Below, piece after piece: positions 35,561-49,000 of a stretch of DNA of 64,000 nucleotides. The notes under the pieces were generated by a model. It searched no databases, was not told the origin of the DNA, and worked only from the letters and a program-made list of their open reading frames with translations. The DNA lies in NCBI GenBank assembly GCA_009617715.1, contig VTFK01000245.1, forward strand, positions 868,001 to 932,000. Direction: 5' to 3'. The translations under genes and the position numbers were made by a program. This DNA is from Plectrocnemia conspersa. Lineage: Eukaryota > Arthropoda > Insecta > Trichoptera > Polycentropodidae. The stretch's first letter is position 1. Each line of letters opens with the position of its first letter.

Positions 35561-37689
35561 AAAATACAGTAGACCCTAAATAGCATTTTTTAATAATAAC
35601 CAATGACAAACATTGTCTAAGACTTTCTCAAAATCCTTGGATAACAGTGGAACGGACGGGACTATAAATATATAAAATATATTGGTATGTTTTTATTAAA
35701 AAAAACATATTGATTCAAAATTACCACTTACAATACCTTTAGCTTTTTGTTTAAATATTTTGTCCGAAGAGCATATTTATGGTTGTAGAAAATATTTTTG
35801 TGAATAGCAAGATTTTGATTCATCTTCACTTTAAAAATCAATAAAAAATAAATAGCATTGAAAATTTCAGTGTAAGTTTTTGATAAGATATAAATTCATA
35901 CAATTTATATAGAATCGTCAAAAAAAGTATTAGTATACAAATATTTGTATACTGATATTTTATTAATCTTAATGTTAACTCTTCATCGACGTATTATTTT
36001 AAGTTAAGTAAACACGCCATTTATTATTTCAGTCTTACAAATTATTAATTAAAAAAATATATAAATACACTTTTAATCGTATTTTATTCATTGTTTAATG
36101 TTACCATCTTTGGTTCACAAGACATAACCGAAATAAAAATTCTTCTTTGTCTTTAACATTTTCGGTTAACGACATATCTCAAAAGTATTTTTTGAAACGG
36201 CTGCTGTGATATTTTCAATAATAAATCATTGATTTCAAGAGCTATAATTTTTGCAATTTTTATTAAAATCAGTGTTTTTATTATTAATATAGAATTAATT
36301 GTTTGAAATATATTATTTAGAATCATCTCATATATTTTTAAATAAACTGGTAACATGTCTTTATTTTCTGTTTTATTTGCGAAAAACTTGTCTAGAGATT
36401 TGGAATGGATCTAACAGCATTTTCCTAAAAAAAAAAATAAAATGTTGTTGCCTAAATTGTCCTCAGAGTCCATTAAAACGAGTTTTTGATATTTCGTTTT
36501 AGTACGATTAATTTATGATAAAGCAAATATATTTTTTTATGTGCATTTAAATACTCAAGCCCTATTTTTTAGAGTACGTATACTTTATGTTTATTTCGAA
36601 TAGCATTTAAATGATCGTTTAGTTTTTAATGCCACCTGTATGCTAATGATCATTAATAAAATATCATCACATTTAATTTATTATAAGCCAGCAAAATCAA
36701 CGATATTAAAAATAAACTTGACTTCCTTTATTAATTTTGATTAATAGAAAAGTCAACTACCAATCAAACTAAATGACATTTTTATTTAAAGTTTATTTAA
36801 ATATTTTATAAATTTATAAATTTTTAAATCTTCGAAATCGCTGCATATTATATTTTAATGATGTTTTTAAGATTTAATATAGTGATTTGTAAAATTACGT
36901 TCTATCCATTTTCATCAATCGCTTAAATTGCATGCATATTCAGATGTGTTTAATAAATATGAATAAATTTTACAATCTTTATTTGACATTTACAACAAAT
37001 TGTTAACAACATCATCTATTCAGAGTCAATAAACATATAAAATCGTAAAACTCTATCAGTCAAAACACTTTTTAGATAATAATTGCACTTTTTATGCTTT
37101 TATTATCGAACTGATATTTCAACTCGGCCGCCAAAAGCTAATGTGCCCGTTGTTAATTATAGCACCATCAACGTAACATATAAAGAAAATAAAAATATTT
37201 ATATCACGGCCTTAAACTTTTTTGATTTTTTTATGTATGTTTTGAATCGATTTAAATTTAATTTAAATAAATTTCAACACATTGATGCGTCGTACGCGCA
37301 GGCGAAAAGTTGCGACATTTCCATTTACGGCAATTTCGTATGTTTTTATGGTTTTACTATTTAGGAATTAAGGACTATTTACATTCATGAGAATATTTAT
37401 GTACTACTGACATTGTTTTATTGTTGATGATGATAAAATTAAATTCTTCTCTTAGACTCTTAGGGCAAAAATATGGTCTTGTTATATGACATACAAATAT
37501 CTCTTACATTATTAAAATGTATTTTATTTACTTTAAATAAAATAACATAGTAAAGACAGTCATATTCAATAGTAATATATGAAATGTTCTGATATATTTA
37601 CAATAAAATAAATATTTGTAATAAATTTATTTATTTATATATTGTAAATCTTTCATTGGGTAATAAACAAACATTAATTAGGTAGACAT

Positions 37690-37765
37690 CAGACTAAAAT
37701 CAACTCTGTAAATTAGCGACATTTATTTTATTATTACAGCTTTCAATTAATAGACGTCACACGTT
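37690..37765. repeat. Fragment of the SINE-like family B body
   Basis: GTAAATTAGCGACATTTATT, then ACAGCTTTCAATTAATAGACGTCAC, matches 51570–51635 (GTAAATTAGTGATATCTATT, ACAGCTTATAATCAATAGATG). It keeps the short inverted pair but no tRNA-like head. Confidence 0.4.
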
Positions 37766-39349
37766 TTTTTAAATTATTTATTACGAAAATCAAAGAAAAC
37801 CTATATGTAATGTTCAATCGAAATTATATGTATATATAAATCACTAATTATAATCTCTCAAATAATAAATTAGTATAAAACCATTTATTACAGCGAAATC
37901 AGGCGAGTCATTAATGATTCATTAACATAATTGTAGATTATTAGAAACTTCTTTTTTAACTTACACTCTAAACAATATTATATAAAATATCTAAAATTTT
38001 GAAATAAAATAATAGTCGAAAGATATTACTGTCTAAAACCAACTTTATACATTTACTTTATACAATAAACCATAATCGAGTTAACGATCACTAATGATCA
38101 TGAAAACAATTAAATTCCATGAATTAATGAACAGACATTATTTATTCATTAGTTCCCACCATAATAAACAATCTTAATCATACAATCAGTTATACGTATA
38201 ATTATAATTATTATTTAATATATGAAAACCCTAAGAGCATATCACGAACTAATTTTAGAAGACGCTTAAAAATTTATTTGTAAAAAATGTATTTAATTGG
38301 TAGAAAAATATGTAATACAAATGATTTTAATTGTTTTACAGATTTCTAAAATAAAACATTAAACAAACATACAGAAACAATTAAAGACACACAAAAATTA
38401 TTTTACCAAAAGAGTAAAAAAGTATAATTAATTCACATATTTAACGTTCAGACATAATACAATTAATAAGAATAGTATTAAAAAATAAAATTACAAAATG
38501 CAAAATAAAAAATAAAAACCAACATAGACATTTTTAACCAAACACAAAATTTATTTTTAGACAAAACATTGCTTCTTATATAGATAAAATAAAAGTAAAT
38601 AATATTAAAAAGTTAATACAAATTTATTATTTATTTCTTTTATGAATTATAATAAGTCATTATTACTTTGAAAATTTTAAATTTTCATTTTGCGGGTTAA
38701 AATATAAAATAACTATTGTAGTTTTTTTAGATTTATATACAACTTATTTTGAAAAATTTACTATAATCTGTAACTCTTTAACTACCATGATTTGGAATCT
38801 TCTTTCAAAATAACGCTATTCAACATTAATAAATATATATGTATATATAATATAACAATTTTTGTATAACATATTTATGAGATAAAAAATATGTTTTGAA
38901 ACATATTTTTATTAGTGTAGCTTTAAATAAATAAATATAAAATTTTTAATAATGAGCCATGTCCTTGAAATCTCTGGTATTTATCGTATTATTTTTGAAC
39001 ACGTACAATTTTTATCCAAAAGGCATATTTTTACACTCTTTTAAAATGATCTGTCGATTTTTTTTAATCTGATGTAAAGTCAGCACGTAGATAATGTTGA
39101 GCACTATCGATTAAAACATTAAAAGCATTTTTAAAATCGTCAATTGTTAAAACAAAATATGATGTATTATATTTTGCTTCAATATAAATAATTCAGTTCA
39201 CTTGTTTTTCTTTTACGTTCACTTGGAAGTGCACACAAAAGTTACTCTAAAGTATATATGACTCGTTTTATAACAGGTTATTACCTTGTGGTATGTAGAA
39301 TTTTAATAATCTTCACACTTCTCGATTTAATTTATAAATAAATAAAAAT

Positions 39350-39790
39350 GTAATTTCGGCCGCGGACCTCAGATTTCTGCACCTGATCTACGCAACGTGT
39401 CCGATTACCAATATATCACCATCACAAATCACTTTCGGTTTCGTCTCATTGATCTCGCGGATGCTGCAGGCTCCGTCTCTCTCTACATATTTTTCTCTCT
39501 TTCTCTCTCAAAAAGCGTTTCGCTCGTCTCGACGGAGACAAGACCCGCCAGATATTTGCACTTGAATGTCATTTTTCCGCAGACAATGCACTTCGTTGTT
39601 GGCTTTCTTCTCGAGCACATGACCGAGCGCTTTTCCATTCACGTTTTTCCACCACGAGTGTAATCGAATCAATCGAAAGTGTATTTTTATTTCAGACGCT
39701 GTTCAGAATAGGCACAGGTGGACGTTTGTTGGACGTCAATTTGTTGTTAAACCATGTCATTGGCGACTGGTATGTTAGTTTGATTGAAAC
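39350..39790. other. CG- and CT-rich island, promoter-like
   Basis: It stands out from the AT-rich flanks and contains TCTCTCTCTAC and TCTCTCTTTCTCTCTC (GAGA-type pyrimidine tract) at about 39476–39510. The plus-strand open frame 39397–39663 lacks any recognisable domain. Possible promoter, enhancer or untranslated exon. Confidence 0.3.
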
Positions 39791-40333
39791 CATGTTGATG
39801 TAATCGTTTGACATGAAGACGGCTAAATAACTAATCATCATTACTATTATAAACGTCGTGTTTATCTAGCAACATATTATTTTATTTCATTAATTAGAAA
39901 TATGCAAATGTATAAAATAAATTGACCTTTAATAAGCAATGGAATTTTAAACACAATTATGAATATTTTTTATACAATTTATAAATAATTATTCAAACAA
40001 TCGCAAATTTTTAAAAATTAAATTAAAAAAATTCAGCAATTATAAAAAATTGTATCATAAAATTAGAACCATAAACTATCAACTTATTAAATGTTAATTT
40101 ATAGTATGATATATAAATTCATAAATAATATAAAATATAATCATAAACTTGTAATACATAATTATGTTTATTTGAATAGTTTAAGCAGTGGTTTTACTAA
40201 TTTTTGAATCAATAATGGCGTTTTCATGCAAACATACGATTTGGTGATAAAAAGCGCAAGCAAACATATAAACAGCTATCAATATCTGTTTCTATAATAT
40301 ATATTTATATATATATATTCATCGCGATTTACA

Positions 40334-40377
40334 CTGTGATAGTCACGAATTTCGTGACCATGGCTGGGGTATCACAG
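40334..40377 (+). repeat. Nested small hairpin with a miR-2-like TATCACAGCC on the 3' side
   Basis: The outer stem CTGTGATA (40334–40341) pairs with TATCACAG (40370–40377). Inside it GTCACGA pairs with TCGTGAC (40342–40348, 40352–40358). The 3' side continues TATCACAGCCGAAATATAG; its first ten bases equal the start of miR-2/miR-13 family RNAs. Pairing does not extend cleanly below the outer stem, unlike real mir-2 precursors. Confidence 0.2.
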
Positions 40378-40429
40378 CCGAAATATAGAAATAAAGTATG
40401 TATTAATACCAAAATTCCAATAATATTAA

Positions 40430-40570
40430 TACTCGCGCCCCTATTAAGTCTCTTACTATTGACCTAAGAGACCTGGGTTCGAATCCCATACGAACCTTAG
40501 TGTTTTTAAATTTCTATCGTGTCTGGAAGACCGGAATATATATTATATTTTGTATCATTATTTTATATTT
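40430..40570 (+). repeat. SINE-like family A, copy 3 (head and body)
   Basis: This copy has the best-preserved B-box: GAGACCTGGGTTCGAATCC (GGTTCGAATCC at 40476–40486), then CATACGAACCTTAGTG and the body marker ATCGTGTCTGGAA. Confidence 0.6.
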
Positions 40571-41129
40571 CGCAATTGAATTATGTTATGCGTTAAAAAA
40601 ATACTACTAAATTTAATTGAAGCTACAATTTTAACTAGCTGTGCTATGCTTTCATTTTTAGTATTCCATTAAAACTAAAAGTCGTGCCTTTTAACTTTAA
40701 AATACTGAAATTTTCGGTAAGATACGTTTCTTAAATTTAGGGGGCAATCTCTTAAAGTTGTTTATGTAATTCAACTAAATTCTGCTTAATCTTAATGTAT
40801 ACGAATTAATTTTTATCCCAAAAACTAAAACAAGAAATAATAAAAATGATTAAAGCTTTACAATAGTATTAATTTAATATACTAATTTATCTATAATAAT
40901 TAATACAATTAATACTAATAAAATATTTTTTTATGAGCTAGAATGACTAATTATTAGTTTTATACCTTATATGAGCGAGCTTAATTTTAATAAATCATCA
41001 CGATAGTAATCCATGAAATTATAAAAATTAAGTATACATAATCTACGTAGGTATATTTAGCAAAATTTAAATTTAATACTAATTACTAGTTCTGATCTTC
41101 AAAAACGATAAAAACTAAAAAAACATAAC

Positions 41130-41470
41130 TTATCAGGTATTAGTAGCTGACCAATACCTGAGAGACATGGGTCTAAATCCTATATGAACCCTACTGTTCA
41201 ATTTGTATCATGTTTAGGAGATAAGAATTAGTGAATATTATAAAGTTATAATTTCGATCAAACAGATTAGTTTTTCCTTGATTTTTTCCAATTTCACTGA
41301 TGAATATCATGATAAAAAATTTAAAAAAAATTGAGCTATGTCTGCATAGACACATCTATGGATTAATTAATTAATTAAATATACTAAATTCAATCTGATG
41401 TTTCACTACTTAGCTGTAGGTGTTGTTTGTGTTTACCCCATTATAATGCATTAGGTTAGCACTTGATATA
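41130..41470 (+). repeat. SINE-like family A, copy 4 (head, body and tail)
   Basis: The head GAGACATGGGTCTAAATCC, then TATATGAACCCTACTG, is followed by a body ending TTTCGATCAAACAG. The tail at about 41400–41465 reads CACTACTTAGCTGTAGGTG, then TTTACCCCATTATAATGC. It has the same order as copy 1. Confidence 0.55.
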
Positions 41471-43899
41471 TTAACAGAAGGTATTTACAAAAAAAGTTGA
41501 TTATATTATTCGTGACTTACTTCATCCATTACCTTTAAAAAAATGTTTTAGATACTAAACTGTATGTTAGAATCGCACTTAATGCAAAATTAGCAACTTT
41601 GATATTTATCTATAATAAATAATTTCACAAGCTATATTTGACTCAATTTTGGGTTACTTATTAGTATACATTGTGAAACTTTTGAGTTATGATTAACACC
41701 ATAATATTTATCCATGATAATATGGTAAAAGTCAATCTTAATTTTAAAAGCGTATAAGTAGTTATAAATTTATTAAAATTAATAATTATTTATCATAAAT
41801 ATTTTTGACTAGAAATATATATTTATGTATTTAAAAAATACGTATCTTAGATAAAAATATAAATTATTGGAATCACTGCTGCTTATTAACTCGTTTATAT
41901 TATACATATATAATTATTATATTATAGTTGTTGGCAAACATTTATATTTTCAACTAATGAAAACGTCTGATTTTTATGTGTTTCGTCTATAATTTTTTTA
42001 ATTAAATAAAAATAGATGCAATATTGTTTTCGCTCAATCGTAATAAATTATCACTGTTGCCTTATTACGTAAATTTTCACGACCGGACGCATAATATGTT
42101 TAACTAGAAAGGCGCCTCGACGCATTGACGTTTTGAAGTCATGACCTCAAGAAAACCGAGCTTCGTAATTTGTTTGAACTTACATTTCGCCTCGAATAAA
42201 TAATCAATAATATGTTTTGTACGTACAAAATAAATAAAACGATTCTGGTTAAAGTTGAAAAAAAAATTCAAAATTACCGCAACGGATCACTAACGAAGTT
42301 AAATCGTTAAAGGTCCATTATGTACGTTAAGTGCTCGGTAATGTTAACCGCGTGTATTTTTTTCATTTCGAAAATGATTGTATCGCTTATTAATTAATTG
42401 ATAAATAGAATGAAAAAGTATTAATGATGTTTAAAAAATCATCTGAGTTTTTTTTCCGATTGTGGTCAGTCACTGATGGTCCTCTCGTCGGCCAAGGTTG
42501 AATTCTTCACTTGTGCATATAATGTTTCCGCCTGCGAAAATATATTTATTGAGCAGACTGTTTATTAAGAACATTAATATAAATCTTCTATTTTAAATGC
42601 AAATGTATCGAAAAAGTTGTCTTTTACATGAGATCGAAGGTTAACAGCGCAGCTTCTCCCTAATTAATTTATTAGGTAATTAAAAATACATGTGGAAGTT
42701 TGCGAACGACAAGTGATTATTTTATTATTTAAAATAAATAACTGATTATATGATTATGCAATATAAAAATTATAAATTATATTTAAGGTTTGCAAATGAA
42801 TTACCATAATAAAAATATAATCTATTTATTTGATCTGAGCAAAAATAAGAGGAACACCTGTGTAACAGGTATTTGCGACATTTTGGCTTATAATTTTTTT
42901 TATTAGCTATGGAACGTGTTTTTTGTGTGATTTTTATTAATGTGTCTTTATTTGTGTTTGAATTTAATTATTAATAAAAAAAATTGTTACTAAAATTTTC
43001 ATTACAATCAAATAAACATTAGAGTTAATATTGAAATATTCTTAAGATAAAATTCTATATAAATATTCTACAAACCATATTTTATAAATTGATGAAAATT
43101 TTGTTGGATCAAAAGCATGGTGTCGTACTGCCAGTTCCACTGTTACTAATCTTCTGTCTTTTACCAAAATGGTGACAAAATATCTCGATGAAGGGTTTAG
43201 AAATGGCTTTCGACAAAGTTTGTCATGTGTTATTATAAAAAATTCAGATGATTTAATTTGGTTATTCTGGAGTTATTTGAGCGATCGTTTCTAATTTATA
43301 ACATATTTAATTTCACTATTAAATCATTTTTTATAATTCTTACTACATATTATTTTTAATTTTGTGTTGCAATAATACTACGTATTATTCTTTTACAATT
43401 TTTATGCATTAGGTTACGATGGTGTTAATTAAATCAATATAAATAAATAACTAAATATGTTTATAACACAAGTATGTTAAAAAATACAAGTATATTATTT
43501 TTTCTGTTTTAAATAAGCCTTTAAACAAATTTTCCTACAAATATATTATTTATTATTATATTCAATATTATTTAAATTAAAAAATCAAGGCTAATTTGTG
43601 AACCAATCTATATTTTAGTGCCATCAATATATAATATAACCTACGAAATTTGGAGTAGGATAATAAAATAGACTTAATATATTTTATTGAACATTTGCAT
43701 AAAATATTCAAGCAATAAATATAGTTAGATGGCATCGCAAATTCTAATATCTAACACATTTATAATGGAACGTACTGCAAACATTTACGGTATGATGAAC
43801 GCGAATGCGGAAAAGCTCACGTTTGTTTATAGAAATTACAAATATTTTAAGTAAGCGCAGCTTTTACATCTTGAAATATAAGCATATAATAAATGTCAC

Positions 43900-44330
43900 T
43901 AAAGAAACTCTTTTAGCCTCTTCTACGTTTAACGAGCTAAGTTCACGGTCCACTTGGTCGTACATTTTCCACACATTTTAAGACCTTCACGAAGAATCCT
44001 ATCTTCACTTTCACGCCTTAAGTAAATATGAGTTTAATATCTATTTCACAATTTAGTTAAATGACTTTTGCCGTTCACCCTGAGGACGACACTCGGCGAA
44101 AACGCTCGAGGTCATTTCGGAATAGGAAAACTTACCTGAATCACATCCATCCCGCTGTTGATTTATAGTTTTCGATCGCGGTTACGAAAAAATCTCATAT
44201 TTACGTACCTAACGATAGGTCAATTAGTTCCTGCTAGCGCCTACACAGCGATTTTGCTTAAAGGTCACAAGACCATATATTCTTCATTTGAACAGTTCGT
44301 TAATAATGCTGCTACCTTTTGAAGAGCTTG
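43900..44330. other. CG-richer island around the candidate first exon
   Basis: The composition change, several CGs and AGGTCA-type sites (GAGGTCATTTCGG at about 44109; AAAGGTCACAAG at about 44260) make it promoter-like for the minus strand. A TATAAAT on the minus strand (44167–44161) lies too close to the candidate ATG to be its TATA box. Confidence 0.35.
44136..44150 (-). CDS. Candidate first coding exon of the proline-rich protein (MDVIQ)
   Basis: Minus-strand ATG GAT GTG ATT CAG is followed by GTAAGT, a perfect donor. It ends in phase 0, as the 21998 acceptor requires. Joined, the protein would start MDVIQ followed by RWAALLPLLLAVGC, a well-formed signal peptide. Purines at −3 and +4 favour the ATG. 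A very short first coding exon before a long intron is common in insect cuticle-type genes. The distance (about 22 kb) makes it uncertain; a nearer exon could have been missed. Confidence 0.35.
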
Positions 44331-44656
44331 CTTAATGTCCGGAAATATTTTAGGAATTTATTCTTAGTTCAGAAACACACTTTGCGTTGAAGTTAAAGTA
44401 TGACGAACAACATAGAGATGTTATTATGTTGATCGTCATTTTTTTCTGCCAATTAGTTATATCATATTTAATGTTCTAGAATTCAGATAAACATAATTTG
44501 CTTAATTAATTTTTTTCGTCAAACTATTTTTTAAATAATATAACATGATTATGCGGAAGATTAGTTATTTTAAATACATAGCATTTAAAGCACATCATTA
44601 CAAATATTATAATTTATTTCCATATACAACTTTTTTATAAATTAATACAATAATAA

Positions 44657-46007
44657 TGAGGCACCCCAATAAATGTGTAATATCGTGAAAATATAAATCA
44701 AAAACCGACTAAGGTTGTTTAAAGTATTTATTTTAAGCTTATTTTTTATTATTTAGCTGGCCCACCCTTAGCTATAATTACATCTGCAACCCGTTTTGTC
44801 ATAGTGTAAACTAATGATTTGCAGGTGAACGGATTTGCAATTGTGTTGGGCAATCTTCTTTAAATTTTGCTCATATATTCTTTATCAGATTTAGGTCTGG
44901 TGAATGTGTAGGCCATCCTAAAAGCGTCAAGCATCCTATGACGCAAACTAATCCCTGCTTTTTAACGAAGTATGACATGGAACGTTCTGTGCTTGGTATT
45001 TTCCAATAGGAATCCAGTGGATTACAACATTGAAATAAATATGTCACTATTCATACTACCTTTCCTACTCCTGCTGTGCAACCCCAAATTATAACGCTTC
45101 CGTCAACATATTTGACTTTGGGTGCTACGCAATCAGTTAGATATTCTTCTCCAACTCTTTGACTTTAAAACAAGTATGTTTATTTTAACCAAAATATTTT
45201 TTTTTAATTTTGGAATAAATTAAATTTTTAATATTTTTTTTTATATTAACAAATTTTAATTTAAAAATATCGTAAAGTTTATTTCATCACCCCAAATGAC
45301 TTTCGCCTTATCTTCAGTCGTCCAATCTCTGTGTTTTCGGGCCCACTCTAATCTTGAAGTTTTATTTATTTCTGAAAGCCACGGTTTGTGTCGCGTTTTA
45401 CAACTCCTAAGATCTACATTATTGAGCTTGTCCGCGAAAAAATAGATGTCCTTCCGCTCGCAGAGACTTCAGCAGCCAGCTTTAAAGACGCTTTTCGACA
45501 ATTTTTTAAGGGACTCAGGAACCAACATTCGATCTTCCTGGGCAGTTGTCCTTCGTTTTCTTTTAGTTTTTGGCTTTGATTTATAAGAACCACATTCGTT
45601 GAACCGTTTCAAAGCATTTTCAACAGCCTGATTAATTAATGCGTTTATTAATTGCCGATATATTCAATCAATAATATGCAATATACTAATGCAATAAAAT
45701 TATATTCGCTCTTTTAGCTTCTCTTAATTCGCGTTTTTTTGCCATGCTTAAATAATAATCAAAATTTATTATTAATTAAAAAATTATTACGACAAATAAA
45801 AGTCAAAATCACGCAATTGGACATAATGGTAAATTAAGCGAGACTGTAAGATTTGACCTGCAATATTTTTTTAAAACTTAAGTTAGCAATTAAAAACGAA
45901 AATTTCTTTGTATAGTTCTCAAAATTATGGTTAAAACCACCTGCTAAAATATTTCGGTCTGACTATGCATTTAAAAAGAGTTACACAACATTTTACGGGG
46001 TGCCACA
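44657..46007 (-). mobile_element. Decayed Tc1/mariner-type transposon
   Basis: Imperfect terminal inverted repeats, GAGGCACCCC at the left and its partner GGGGTGCCAC at the right, bound about 1.35 kb with a broken transposase on the minus strand. The ends are next to TA-rich DNA, but a clean TA duplication cannot be assigned. Confidence 0.75.
44800..45745 (-). pseudogene. Tc1-like transposase pseudogene
   Basis: Minus-strand pieces in order: MAKKRELREAKRANIILLH then a stop (from 45745); NQAVENALKRFNECGSYKSK; a basic KPKTKRKRRTTAQEDRM; TSRLEWARKHRDWTTEDKAK followed by VIWGDEINF; IIWGCTAGVGKVV then a stop; QNVPCHTSL; WPTHSPDLNLIKNIY. These are the helix-turn-helix and DDE landmarks of Tc1 transposases (DWTxED, VWGC, QDNxPCHT, WPxxSPDLNPIE). 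The second Asp appears lost at QNVPCHT and the third acidic residue is replaced by Lys. With several stops and frame breaks it is inactive. Confidence 0.85.
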
Positions 46008-49000
46008 TTTTTAAGGCTATAGGTATACATATATTGATTATATATTGTATCTGTATTAGGTTTACCTAGATTTTCCTGATCTTACGGAATGATGATTAAT
46101 TAAAATCGAGCTAGTTCGTACATATCTGCTATTAAAAAATTATCTACTATTGAGCTATTTTCAGCCCATAGAGTATATCTTATATGTATTATATTATAAT
46201 AAAAAATATGTATTTTTTTAATCTAGACATCTAGAAGATCAGATAGAAAGCACTCATTACATACGCGTTTGTTCAAATTATTGTAAAAGCAGAAAAAATA
46301 TATAACGATCATAATTTAAGTACACAAAGCATATTGAAGCTATAGACTTTTTTTATTTAACGTGTTTTTGTTAACATTAAGAGCCGTTTAACGCGTCGTT
46401 AAACTCTAAAATTGTGCGATGATTATAAACGGTTTTTCTTGTCAGATAAGAAACGGAAGTTTTTAAATTTAAGGAAGGAAATCAAGAGGTAAATAACTTT
46501 AAAATTAGCTCTGTAATTTTTCAACGAGTTAGATATGTCTTATCAAAATTGTTATTCAACTCCATCTCGGTCAAGTACATCTTTAACATTTGGGAGTATA
46601 CTAGAATGTTAGTCACTTTTCTTATATTGTTTGGTGTTCTAATGACTGAAAAAAATATTTATCATAAAAATAATTTTAAAATTATCTGCTAAGTAAGCTA
46701 AACCAAAGATTAATGCTGGATTTTTTATTTGCATAGAAAAATAGAACTTCTTTCATAATAATCACTTCATTTTCTGCTCCTATTTCATAAAAAATGTTTA
46801 AAAATATGATGGTTAAAATAACTGTTTCTAAAACAAATATTTTGGGTCTTATTTGTTAACTTTGCATATCAAAAGATGTACCTTATGGTACAAAAGTGCT
46901 GTAAGAATTAACCCAGTGATGTAAGAATAATTTTACAAATAAATTATTTAATAATTCTATTATTATATAATCAATTATCAAAATAATAATTCAATGTAAT
47001 TTTTAAATATTTTTATATATTAAAGCACTATTTTTATTAATTTTTAGAGATAAGAATATTGTTGTTATTTCAAAGTAAAATTATTTTTAACCTTTTAAAT
47101 ATTCAGTCTGACTCTCCATTATTTACTTTTAAACGTCCATTTGTATGCAATTTAATTTTTTTGGACCGTAGCTTTAATTTAAGAAACATGTAAATATGTT
47201 TTTTTGTGTTAATTTATATAATAAAAGTAGTACTTTATTACCAGCAATTCTAATCATTTGATTGTTTATACTAAACAAATAATTAAAATTCTAATATATT
47301 TAGATTATATTATAAAACACCTTAAGTGATTTATTATAAAATATAATTAATAACACAAAGTCTTTATATGATAATAAATCATAATCTAAATTTAAACTAT
47401 TGTTATATACTCATAAATAACTTCAAGTACAATACTTAACAATATTATGTCATCGATCTTCTGATTATCACGTATGAGTCATACGCAATTGAATTTTCTT
47501 AAAACTACATTATAAATAACTACCTTTTTGACACCGTATCATAAATGACCTATCACGGAACTTGAACACCCTCGTAAAACATAATGTATGTAAATCAAAC
47601 GCTTATATTTTAAGCGATGATTGTATTAGATATCTAGATCTATTCGAGGGAAAAAAATCAATCTTTAAACGTTGGACATAGATTATCATAATGCGTTCGA
47701 GATGAACATTATGTTTTTTTTTGCATAATTGAACACGAACGCTCGCCTATAACGAAAAATAAGCCTTGAAATGGAAAATCGTAATATGACATTAGCCGAA
47801 ATTTCATGGAAATTCAAACATTTGAATATTTGGATATATACGCGTGACATTCAAATTATATCGCTTTTGAGACAACAAGGCCGCTAAAGGCCATCGGCAT
47901 AATGCACGATTGGATATTATCAATATTTGACTGCGTTTGATTTAAACTATAGTGACCCGATTTTTTTAGAAAACAATTTAATAGAAAACTTTGCTAGTTT
48001 CAAGTTGCAAGTCCGTACATTTTTTCAAATAAATATATACACATGCTACATCTTCAGCCTTTAAGTCGTCTTGAATATCGAGTTAAGCTCTTGGAGATTC
48101 ATGATAACTGCTTGGTTGTACTAGATAGAACGATCGAAGTGGTAGAGACTGCTTTTCTTTAAACTTCAAATTTTGTCGTCAGAATCTATGCTTCGCTTGG
48201 ATGCGAGTTTTGACTGAACTTTCGAAAATATTGTATGGAAAGCGTAGTAGTAGTATATATATAGGTGAAAGTTTCGAAGTTCTGACAAAAGTTAAGTTCG
48301 TTCTAGCTTTCTGACGATCGGGATAAGGGAGTGAGATCAACGTACATACTTTCATTGGTTGATTTCGAGTGCAACAGTGGATCGAAAACGATACTTATAT
48401 TACTAGTGTTATATCGTACTTTTTTATTTTAAGGAAGGCCGTTTTGTTTCTTTTCAAATACAAGGGAAACGAACTCATTCAAGTTTTTATGAACCCTGAT
48501 GTAAGGTATTGGGCTTGTACAACTAATGGCAATGCGACGATTATGGGTGGCCCCGCCGTATATAAAATATTATATTGACTCTACCTTTATTATATACTCA
48601 ATTTTTATTTCTAAAAACGCGGTACACTATTTTTAATAATGATTCAGGAGCTCTTTGTTTATCTTTTTCTTTCATATTCAATGATTTTAATTCTCTTATA
48701 ATTCATTTTTAATGACATTTTTGTAGACGTTGTACAAAGAACATTAAAAACTGAGCATCGGTTGATATTCATAAAATAAATAAGCACAAGAGTGCACATT
48801 AAATTAAGAAATAGCTCCACTTGACAGAAGTTCTGAAAGTCGAAATAATTATTCATCACTTACCACAAGTGACCATTAACTACAACACTTCATTAAAATA
48901 TATGACAACTAAGTGCAATTTAAAAAAAAAAACACTTATCCTATCAATGCACTAATCACTAGTAATTTTGCATTGATATGTCAATACCAGAGTAAGTCAA

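Larger units (their letters stand above)
22001..44135 (-). other. Long gene-poor stretch, presumed first intron of the proline-rich gene
   Basis: No intact protein gene is visible. The stretch holds transposon fragments, SINE-like copies, two inverted repeat arrays, CG-richer islands (about 26.9–27.3, 29.9–30.3 and 39.35–39.8 kb) and several AGGTCA-type sites. Calling it an intron depends on the candidate first exon at 44136–44150. If the true first exon is nearer, much of this is intergenic. Confidence 0.35.

Noticed and set aside
39397..39663. 88-codon plus-strand frame in a CG-rich island
   Set aside because: The pyrimidine repeats create the Ser/Leu run; no domain, signal peptide or convincing splice sites.
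44161..44167. TATAAAT upstream of the candidate MDVIQ exon as a TATA box
   Set aside because: It lies only about 11–17 bases from the ATG, so transcription starting 25–30 bases away would begin inside or after the start codon.
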